Part shown: positions 1-5,421 of the stretch, piece after piece
How the letters are laid out: the number at the start of each line of letters is the position of its first letter
Position numbering within the stretch: position 1 is the first letter of the stretch
From: a bacterium UBP12_UBA5184
GTDB taxonomy: Bacteria > Vulcanimicrobiota > Vulcanimicrobiia > Vulcanimicrobiales > Vulcanimicrobiaceae
Direction of reading: 5' to 3'
DNA: 13,522 nt
Assembly (NCBI GenBank): GCA_002413145.1
Contig: DHWK01000152.1
Span: 1 to 13,522, forward strand
Program-made: the position numbers and the translations under genes
The notes under the pieces: model-generated
What the model saw: only the letters and a program-made list of their open reading frames with translations
The model's database searches: none
Told to the model about the DNA's origin: nothing

Positions 1-84
1 TGGCGCGATCTCGTCACGCGTCTGCGCGGACTCGGCATCGACGCCCAGTATTTGGAAGTCAATCCTCAGCTAGCGCTCTTCTAG
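1..84 (+). CDS. C-terminal end of an unidentified gene (partial)
   Basis: The frame starting at base 1 is open for 27 codons and closes with TAG at 82-84, giving a tail that ends LEVNPQLALF. Its codons have the G/C-rich third positions of the neighbours, and it converges on the next gene with 6 bp between stops, so it is probably the end of a real gene that starts outside the window. The pattern 'LxxLG...NPxxxxF' faintly recalls the C-terminal ACT-like regulatory region of threonine ammonia-lyase, but 27 residues are far too few to support that name. Treat the function as unknown. Confidence 0.55.
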   Translation, partial: WRDLVTRLRGLGIDAQYLEVNPQLALF

Positions 85-90
85 TCTGCG

Positions 91-366
91 CTACGAACCT
101 ACGTCCCACATCAGGCCCAAATCGCGTTTCGAATAGGCGCGGAACGCGATCAGCGTCTCGGTGCGGAGGATCCCTTCGAGGTGGGCGATGTGGTCCGTCA
201 CGAGGTCGGCGAGATCTTCGTGGCGCTTGACGCGCGCGATCGCGACCAAGTCGAAGGGTCCGGAGACGCTGTAGACCTCGCCGATCCCCGGAACCTCCAG
301 CAGCCGTTCCGCCAGCGGTTTCACGAGCCCGGGCTGCGCGGTCAGCATCACAAACGCGGTGATCAT
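91..366 (-). CDS. Stand-alone Lrp/AsnC ligand-binding (RAM) domain protein
   Basis: The 91-residue protein is essentially one RAM (regulation of amino acid metabolism) domain, the effector-binding and oligomerisation half of Lrp/AsnC regulators, with no helix-turn-helix. Visible family features are the N-terminal strand 'AFVMLTAQPG', the 'VPGIGEVYSVSGPFDLVAI' segment at about residues 25-43 that forms the core of the fold, and the C-terminal 'RTETLIAFRAYSK'. Stand-alone RAM proteins of 75-95 residues are known; they form dimers to octamers and may bind small metabolites such as amino acids, or modulate full-length Lrp proteins. They cannot bind DNA alone. The ATG overlaps the TGA of the upstream secreted-protein gene (ATGA, 363-366), so translation is probably coupled. 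There is no well-placed Shine-Dalgarno sequence of its own, which fits coupling. The ligand is unknown. Confidence 0.85.
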   Translation of the reverse strand: MITAFVMLTAQPGLVKPLAERLLEVPGIGEVYSVSGPFDLVAIARVKRHEDLADLVTDHIAHLEGILRTETLIAFRAYSKRDLGLMWDVGS

Positions 367-1058
367 CCTTGGAAGTCGCCGTCCTTCAATCCGAGGTTGG
401 TCTTGATCTCTTTGAACCTCTCGGTCTTGACCAGCAGCGAGCCGGCGTACTGATCGCGCCCGAGCGGCAAATGGAGAACTCTCGAAAGGTAGAGGACGTC
501 CTTGGAGACGTTCGCGTTGGCCTTCGGATCGGCGACGGCGAGGGTCACGGCCGTCGTCGGCTGGCCCCCGATTTCGGGACCGGCGGCTTCCCAGAGCGTC
601 CCCGGCGTATCGGCGAAATGCTTGAGTTCGGCGTCGTACGCATCGGAGGTCAGGACGTCGCCGCGCAGTGAGGTCGCGTCGCGGTCGTGGATGTTCTTGG
701 TGAGATGGACGAACGAGACCAGACCACCGTGGTGGCCGCTGACCGTATCGCCGCCGTGCCAGGTCGCCGCGCCGCCCTTATCGCGGCCTTGCAGCACCAC
801 GATCTGCGCGTCCGTCGGACGGCGCCACCGGAAGAGATAGACGCGATCCTCGGCGTGCTTCCCGTCGTCGGTCGTCTCGTGCGTCACGATCCGGAATTGG
901 TAGTCCTTCACCCCGGCGAACGCTTTGCCGAATTCCTCGAGCGCCGGCGTCGCCTTATTTTCCGCAGCGGCCGCGGGGAGGAGCGCGGCGGCGGCAAACA
1001 GGGATGCGCATATCGCCGAACCGGCAACTCGAACCCAGGATGACAACGGCTTGCTCAT
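363..1058 (-). CDS. Secreted LolA/DUF1571-like protein
   Basis: 231 residues. Residues 1 to about 33 form a signal peptide: basic n-region, hydrophobic stretch ending LLPAAAA, then cleavage probably before ENK. No lipobox cysteine sits at the cleavage point, so export to periplasm or cell surface is likely rather than lipidation. The mature part (Y53-F229) reads like the outer-membrane lipoprotein-sorting/DUF1571 superfamily: 'KDYQFRIVTHE', 'LFRWRRPTDAQIVVLQG', 'WHGGDTVSGHHGG', 'ATSLRG', and the terminal 'NLGLKDGDF'. These beta-half-barrel proteins bind lipid or lipoprotein acyl chains, but the activity of this branch is not established. The reading frame stays open far upstream; ATG at 1056-1058 is chosen because it begins the signal peptide and has GAGGGG 7 nt ahead. 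It is translationally coupled to the RAM-domain gene downstream. Confidence 0.75.
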   Translation of the reverse strand: MSKPLSSWVRVAGSAICASLFAAAALLPAAAAENKATPALEEFGKAFAGVKDYQFRIVTHETTDDGKHAEDRVYLFRWRRPTDAQIVVLQGRDKGGAATWHGGDTVSGHHGGLVSFVHLTKNIHDRDATSLRGDVLTSDAYDAELKHFADTPGTLWEAAGPEIGGQPTTAVTLAVADPKANANVSKDVLYLSRVLHLPLGRDQYAGSLLVKTERFKEIKTNLGLKDGDFQG

Positions 1059-1082
1059 TCTTCCCCTCGACGTGATGCGCTC

Positions 1083-2756
1083 GTGATCGACTTCGCGAAC
1101 GTCTGCGACGCCGTCGCCGCGACGGCTGCGAAGTCGACAAAGATCGAACGGCTGGCCGGCTACTTGAATTCGCTCGAACGTGACGACCTCGTCGCGGCTT
1201 CGCGGTTCCTGAGCGGCGCCCCGCTTGCTCGAAAGGACGACCGGCGGCTCGCGATCGGCGGCCGTACGATTCTGAACGCAGCGCGGCACGTGTGGGCCTT
1301 CGACGATGCTGCGCTGGGCCGCGCGTACCGCGACAGCGGCGACTTGGGCGAGGCGCTCGGCGCGCTGTTTGGGGAGCCGCCGGTTCCGTCGCTGTTCGCC
1401 GAGAGGCTGACGGCGGCGTCGCTTGCGGCGCTGCTTGACGAGATCGCCTCCGTCGCAGGTCGGGCCGCCGCGAAGAAGCGCGAATTCGTCTGCGAGCGTA
1501 TCTTGCGCGCCTGTCGCGTAAACCGCGAAGCGGTCTATGCCGTCAAGATTCTGACCGGCGATCTGCGCATCGGCCTGCGAGAAGGTTTGGTGCTCGACGC
1601 GATTGCCGCGGCGTTCGGCCGCGAGCCGCAGTCCGTGCGGCGCGCGGCGATGGCGGCGGGGGACGTCGGCGCGGTCGCCGTCGCGGCGCGCGACGACCGG
1701 TTGTCCTCGATCGAAATTCGCTACGCCGCGCCGATCGGTTTCATGCTTGCCTCGCCGATCGCGTTCGGTTCGTCGTACCGCGAACTCGCCGCGGGGACGT
1801 GGCTCGTCGAAGACAAGTACGACGGCATCCGCGCGCAAGCGCACAAGTGCGGCGACAGGGTACGGCTCTTCTCGCGAACCTTTAGCGACGCCGGACGCGC
1901 CTTTCCCGAGATCGTCTCAGCGCTCGCCGCGCAACGCGGCGACTTCATCCTCGATGGCGAGATCGTCGCGCGGCGCGAGGGCCGGGCGCTGCCCTTTCGC
2001 TATCTGCAGCCGCGTTTGCAGCGCGTCGATCCTTCGGAAGAGCTGCGCTCCGAAGTCCCCGTCGCCTTCGTCGCCTTCGACGCGCTCGCGGTCGGAAGCT
2101 CGTTCTTGATCGATCGGCCCCTCGGAGAACGGCGCGCGCAACTCGCCGCGGCGCTCGAACCGCTGGGCGCGCTCGAGCTCGCGCCATGGCAGGCGCTCGA
2201 ACCCGACGCACCGCCCGAACGCGTCCACGAACTCTTCGAGGCCGCACGCCTGCGCGGAAACGAAGGGCTCGTCCTCAAGCGCACCGACGCGCCCTACGTC
2301 CCGGGCCGGCGCGGAAAGTGGTGGCTCAAGCTCAAGCGCGAACTCTCAACGCTCGATTGCGTCGTCGTCGCGGTCGAGTGGGGCCACGGCAAACGCGCCA
2401 AGGTGCTATCCGATTACACCTTCGCGGTGCGCCGCTCGGCCGAGAGCGACGAACTGTTAACGATCGGGAAAGCCTATACGGGTCTGACCGACGTAGAGAT
2501 CGCGACGCTGACCCGCTGGTTTGAGGCCCACAAGATCGCCGCCGGGCGCCACGGCTTTGCCGTCGAACCGGCGATCGTCGTGGAGATCGCATTCGACGTC
2601 ATCCAAAAGAGCGACTTGCATCTCAGTGGTTTCGCGCTGCGTTTTCCACGCATCGTACGACTGCGTCCCGACAAGCCGGCCGGCGAGATCGACACGCTCG
2701 AGCGAGTCGAAGAGATCTACGCCGAGATGCTCGCGCGCGAAGGCGTCGCAAGATGA
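1083..2756 (+). CDS. ATP-dependent DNA ligase, archaeal/eukaryal type
   Basis: 557 residues, the usual length for the archaeal-type three-domain enzyme. It seals nicks in duplex DNA using ATP through a lysyl-AMP intermediate. Domain order: N-terminal DNA-binding domain (about 1-215, with 'TGDLRIGLREGLVLDAI'), adenylation domain (about 220-420) and OB-fold (about 425-555). Nucleotidyltransferase motifs are intact: motif I 'EDKYDGIR' with the adenylated lysine K245, motif III 'LDGEI' with E293, motif IIIa 'FVAFDAL', motif IV 'EGLVLKR' (394-400), and motif V 'WWLKLKR' with K416 and K418. Bacteria normally replicate with NAD-dependent LigA, so this is probably an accessory repair ligase, although it has no polymerase, nuclease or Ku partner here. 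The GTG start at 1083 gives the expected family N-terminus and leaves 24 bp to the divergent gene. Its TGA overlaps the acetyltransferase start. Confidence 0.95.
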   Translation: MIDFANVCDAVAATAAKSTKIERLAGYLNSLERDDLVAASRFLSGAPLARKDDRRLAIGGRTILNAARHVWAFDDAALGRAYRDSGDLGEALGALFGEPPVPSLFAERLTAASLAALLDEIASVAGRAAAKKREFVCERILRACRVNREAVYAVKILTGDLRIGLREGLVLDAIAAAFGREPQSVRRAAMAAGDVGAVAVAARDDRLSSIEIRYAAPIGFMLASPIAFGSSYRELAAGTWLVEDKYDGIRAQAHKCGDRVRLFSRTFSDAGRAFPEIVSALAAQRGDFILDGEIVARREGRALPFRYLQPRLQRVDPSEELRSEVPVAFVAFDALAVGSSFLIDRPLGERRAQLAAALEPLGALELAPWQALEPDAPPERVHELFEAARLRGNEGLVLKRTDAPYVPGRRGKWWLKLKRELSTLDCVVVAVEWGHGKRAKVLSDYTFAVRRSAESDELLTIGKAYTGLTDVEIATLTRWFEAHKIAAGRHGFAVEPAIVVEIAFDVIQKSDLHLSGFALRFPRIVRLRPDKPAGEIDTLERVEEIYAEMLAREGVAR

Positions 2757-3322
2757 AGCCGGCAACCGGCGATCTCGTGGTCGACTCCGAGCTGAGCCTC
2801 GTCCCGCGGCGGCCCGACGACGCGCGCGAGATGTTCGCGCTGATCGACGCGCACCGTGCGGCCCTGACCGAGTGGGTGACCTGGGTGGACGCGACCTTTT
2901 CGGTCGACGACGTGCGGCGCTACGCAAGCTTCGCCCAATCGCAGTTCGAGCAGTCGAGCGGCTTCGAGTACAGCGTGCGCGAGAACGGCGTCATCGCCGG
3001 CGGCATCGGACTCTATCATCTCGATTGGGCGAGCCGGATGGGACACGTCGGGTACTGGCTCGCGCCGGCCGCGCGCGGTCGCGGTTTGATCACGCGAGCG
3101 GCCCGAGCGCTAACCACGCGGGCATTCGCCGAGCTGAATTTGCATCGCCTCGAGATCCGCTGCGTCGTTGAAAACCACAAAAGCCGAGCGGTCGCCGAGC
3201 GCTTGGGGTACTCGTCCGAGGGCTTCTTGAAGGAAGCGTACCTGCTGCACGGCCGCTTTCGCGACCTCGCGCTCTACGCGATGCTGCGCGAGCGCTGGAA
3301 GCCACGGGCCTCGATCGCCTAG
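2753..3322 (+). CDS. GNAT N-acetyltransferase, RimJ/RimL type
   Basis: 189 residues, a single GNAT domain. It would transfer acetyl from acetyl-CoA to an amino group; the RimJ/RimL/YdaF branch acts on N-terminal serine or alanine of ribosomal proteins, though many members have other or unknown targets. Visible features: the acetyl-CoA pyrophosphate-binding loop 'ARGRG' (107-111) after the strand 'HVGYWLAP', the 'LNLHRLEIRC' strand (128-137), and 'VENHKSRAVAERLGY' (139-153) followed by 'EGFLKEAYLLHGRFRDLALYA', which is the typical C-terminal signature of this branch. ATG at 2753 overlaps the ligase TGA by 4 nt, and a GAAGG lies about 9 nt upstream inside the ligase. Its TAG (3320-3322) forms a CTAG palindrome with the stop of the opposing DUF6285 gene. 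The true substrate is unknown. Confidence 0.9.
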   Translation: MKPATGDLVVDSELSLVPRRPDDAREMFALIDAHRAALTEWVTWVDATFSVDDVRRYASFAQSQFEQSSGFEYSVRENGVIAGGIGLYHLDWASRMGHVGYWLAPAARGRGLITRAARALTTRAFAELNLHRLEIRCVVENHKSRAVAERLGYSSEGFLKEAYLLHGRFRDLALYAMLRERWKPRASIA

Positions 3323-3684
3323 GATTCGAGATACCGGGGATTCGAAACCGCGAGCTTGCGCTCGACCATCTCTCGCGCGTAGGCGAGCGCGGCGGCGAAG
3401 CGCGGCGGCGGATCGAATCGCCCGGCGCGAATCTCGGCGCAAAGCGTGCGCCGCCGCGCGGCGGCGTCGCCGGCTGCGTAGCCGAGCGCGCGCAAACGTT
3501 CGTCTTCGATGCGCGCGTCCTGGCCGGCGGTCGAGAGCTCGCGCTCGGCGATCGCCAGCACGTTTGCGGCGATCAAGGCCCGAAAGCGCGCGCGCCGGTC
3601 GCTCGTCTTCGCGACCTCCTCGTTCAGGTAGCCGCGCACGGCCTGCAAGAGTTCGGCGAGCGTCGGGCGGTCGTGCAAACTCAT
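3319..3684 (-). CDS. DUF6285 protein, probable partner subunit of the adjacent kinase (LvaB-like)
   Basis: 121 residues from the ATG at 3682-3684. The N-terminal 'MSLHDRPTLAELLQAVRGYL' and the central 'FRALIAANVLAIAERELS' match my memory of DUF6285 proteins, which are mostly helical and soluble and occur beside APH-type phosphotransferases and acyl-CoA dehydrogenases. By position and size it corresponds to LvaB of the P. putida levulinate pathway, a small protein required with the kinase LvaA; equating the two is inference. The chosen start overlaps the kinase stop (ATGA) and has GGAAG 6 nt ahead. An in-frame ATG 12 nt further upstream (MEERM) is possible but lies inside the kinase gene. There are no metal-binding or catalytic motifs that I recognise, consistent with a structural or activating role. 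Confidence 0.8.
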   Translation of the reverse strand: MSLHDRPTLAELLQAVRGYLNEEVAKTSDRRARFRALIAANVLAIAERELSTAGQDARIEDERLRALGYAAGDAAARRRTLCAEIRAGRFDPPPRFAAALAYAREMVERKLAVSNPRYLES

Positions 3685-4727
3685 GCGCTCTTCCATTGAG
3701 AAATCAAACGGAGCGCCTCATATTCCATCTCGGCGCTGAGCCGGCCGAGACTCGCGAGTTCGATGCTCGGTTCGACGCCCGAGAGATGACGCCGCGCCTG
3801 CATCGACGCCCCGACGGCCCAGCGTACGTTGCCGAGGACTTCGAGATACGCGATGCGCTCGCGATCGACGCTGCGGCCGCTGGCGCGTTCGTAGGCTTGC
3901 AGCCAGGTTTCGCGTTCGGCGATTCCGCCGGCTTCCAACGCGACGTTCCCGAAACGCCAGGCGCGGACGCAGGGCCACGCGACGTCTTCCAGCGGATCGC
4001 CGATATGAGCAAACTCCCAGTCGAGGATCGCGGTCAAGCCGCTCGGACCGACCAGGATGTTGCCGATCCGAAAATCGCCGTGCACCAGCGTCCGCTCGGC
4101 TTCGCGCGGCGGCTCGTGAAGCACGAGCCAACGCAACGCAAGCTCGAGTGCCGGATGCGCCTCGTCGACGCTGTCGAGCTCGCGATAGAGCCGCTCGATC
4201 TCAACTTGCAGCGTCGAGGACGCCGACTCGGAGCCGGGTGCGATTGCCTCGAGGCCGGCCGCGCGTGGTTCGATCCGGTGGACCGCCGCCAACGCGTGCG
4301 CCATCTGCTCCGGCAGTTTGGCGCGCGCGGCGGCAAACGACGGATCGCTCACCAGCCGCCGCCCGACCGCCTCACCGTCGACGCGCTGCATGAAAAAGGC
4401 CGGCCGGCCGGCGATCGTCGCGGCTTCGAAAAACGGTTGCGGCACCGGGACGCCTGCGGCATACGCGGCCGCAATGACGGCGAATTCCGTCGCTCGCGGG
4501 AGGGTTGCGAACGTCAATACGCCGCCCATATCGCGTCGCATGACCAAGTCGAGCCGTTCGGAGCCGGGCTCCAACGCGACCTCAACGCTCCAACTTTCTT
4601 GCGACGCACCGCCGGCCAGCAGCTTCGCCTCGACGATCCGTGCGCGTTTTCCGGTCTGCCCCGAAAGAAAACGCTCGACATCGTTGCGTACGACGTCGAG
4701 CGTCTGTGTGGCGGATGCGTCGGCCAA
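3681..4727 (-). CDS. APH-fold phosphotransferase, ACAD10/11 kinase-domain type (LvaA-like)
   Basis: 348 residues with the aminoglycoside-phosphotransferase/choline-kinase fold. Glycine-rich ATP loop 'LAGGASQESWSVEV' (38-51), catalytic Brenner motif 'VHGDFRIGN' (H216, D218, N223) and metal-binding 'ILDWEFAHIGDP' (D236, E238) are all intact. Within this superfamily the pattern 'HGDFRIGN...DWE.A..GDP.EDVAW' is that of the kinase domain fused to mammalian ACAD10/ACAD11 and of LvaA, which phosphorylate the 4-hydroxyl of 4-hydroxyacyl-CoA using ATP. Drug resistance is unlikely given the neighbours: a DUF6285 gene coupled downstream and an ACAD10/11-type dehydrogenase upstream. The start is a TTG at 4725-4727 placed directly after an in-frame TAG, with no clear Shine-Dalgarno sequence, so expression may depend on re-initiation after the glycine-zipper gene 16 nt upstream. 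The substrate is inferred, not seen. Confidence 0.88.
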   Translation of the reverse strand: MADASATQTLDVVRNDVERFLSGQTGKRARIVEAKLLAGGASQESWSVEVALEPGSERLDLVMRRDMGGVLTFATLPRATEFAVIAAAYAAGVPVPQPFFEAATIAGRPAFFMQRVDGEAVGRRLVSDPSFAAARAKLPEQMAHALAAVHRIEPRAAGLEAIAPGSESASSTLQVEIERLYRELDSVDEAHPALELALRWLVLHEPPREAERTLVHGDFRIGNILVGPSGLTAILDWEFAHIGDPLEDVAWPCVRAWRFGNVALEAGGIAERETWLQAYERASGRSVDRERIAYLEVLGNVRWAVGASMQARRHLSGVEPSIELASLGRLSAEMEYEALRLISQWKSA

Positions 4728-4743
4728 CTAGGCTGCCGTCAAA

Positions 4744-5343
4744 TTAACGGCCGGCCTGGCGAAGCGAAGGCGTAAGCGAGCGGTTGAGTTGCAACTGCAC
4801 CTGCGCGCCGCGCGCGAGGTTGAGGTTTGCCTTCATGTTGCTGGCGTACAGGTAGCCGCCGGCGGCGCCGGCGACACCGCCGAGATTGGTCCCGACGTGC
4901 TTGCCGATGTAATTGCCGACGATCATACCCGCTGCGGCGCCGATGGCGTCGCGCGCGATCATGTTCTGCTGTGTGGTCGTGGCCGCGATAACGTGCCCGT
5001 AGACGTGGGCCGAGCGTCCGTTTCGCAAGGTGATCTTATCGAAGGTCAAGCCGAGAGAGGCTTTGCGGCCTTGCGCGGCGCTCACGACGTTGGAGACATG
5101 CCCGTAGACGGTAGCGTAGGCGTAGGAGGAGTCGCCGTTGGGATACGGTTGAACGACGGACATGCTGAAGGGCTGTCCGACGTAGGCGTTCCTCGTGTTG
5201 ATGTCGCTGCTCGACAGCTGCGCCGTTATGGTGGTGCCGGCCGGCAGCGAGCCCGCGAGCGCGCTTTGGGCGCCGAAAGCTAGCGCAAGAGCAACGGCCG
5301 ACGCGGCGGCGACGGTGCGGAGAGAGAAAGTAGTGCGATTCAT
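4744..5343 (-). CDS. Secreted glycine-zipper protein
   Basis: 199 residues. Signal peptide 1-30 (basic start, hydrophobic core, cleavage after 'SALA'). The mature N-terminal part, beginning 'LPAGTTITAQL' and running to about residue 120, resembles the beta-rich domain of secreted bacterial proteins that read 'PAGT.l.v.l....vGd.f...v'. Residues 134-165 form a glycine zipper: 'IGAAAGMIVGNYIGKHVG' followed by 'GGVAGAAGGYLYA', with small residues every three to four positions, suited to helix packing in a membrane. The location is probably periplasmic or outer-membrane-associated. The ATG at 5341-5343 is chosen because it starts a normal signal peptide and has GAGG 5 nt before it. An in-frame extension of 24 codons (MRYMM...) exists upstream but would spoil the signal peptide. 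It lies between the dehydrogenase and its presumed kinase, which is unexpected. Function unknown. Confidence 0.82.
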   Translation of the reverse strand: MNRTTFSLRTVAAASAVALALAFGAQSALAGSLPAGTTITAQLSSSDINTRNAYVGQPFSMSVVQPYPNGDSSYAYATVYGHVSNVVSAAQGRKASLGLTFDKITLRNGRSAHVYGHVIAATTTQQNMIARDAIGAAAGMIVGNYIGKHVGTNLGGVAGAAGGYLYASNMKANLNLARGAQVQLQLNRSLTPSLRQAGR

Positions 5344-5421
5344 AGGACCTCGTTCTTCTAGCCAGGGGGTTGCTTGGTGATTGTTCCCCCGATACCGCAT
5401 CATGTAACGCATAGGTCCTAT
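5342..5421 (-). promoter_or_regulatory. Inverted repeat that could mask the glycine-zipper ribosome-binding site
   Basis: ATAGGACCT at 5342-5350 and AGGTCCTAT at 5413-5421 are a perfect 9-bp inverted repeat 62 nt apart. In the minus-strand mRNA the upstream arm contains the acyl-CoA dehydrogenase stop codon (UAG), and the downstream arm contains most of the Shine-Dalgarno (GAGG) and the first bases of the glycine-zipper AUG. A second GGGGG/CCCCC pair (5365-5369 with 5386-5390) is nested inside. No U-tract follows, so it is not an ordinary terminator. A stem that is opened by ribosomes reaching the dehydrogenase stop is a plausible reading; it is inference from sequence only. Confidence 0.4.

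Noticed and set aside
1059..1844. Upstream extension (about 262 codons) of the minus-strand secreted-protein frame, antisense to the DNA ligase
   Set aside because: It is arginine-rich shadow sequence opposite a well-conserved ligase. The signal peptide and Shine-Dalgarno at 1058 define the real start.
3681..4727. Aminoglycoside resistance gene
   Set aside because: The APH fold is shared, but the HGDFRIGN/DWEFAHIGDP pattern and the DUF6285 and ACAD neighbours point to the ACAD10/11-type kinase. There are no mobile-element genes nearby.
3564..4775. 403-codon plus-strand open frame
   Set aside because: It is the antisense shadow of the kinase and DUF6285 genes. The opposite strand carries all catalytic motifs.
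5365..5390. Rho-independent terminator after the acyl-CoA dehydrogenase
   Set aside because: The GGGGG/CCCCC stem is only 5 bp with a 16-nt loop, and no T-run follows on the transcribed strand.
4744..5415. Longer form of the glycine-zipper protein beginning MRYMM
   Set aside because: The 24-residue extension contains charged and polar residues ahead of a complete signal peptide that starts at 5343 with its own GAGG.
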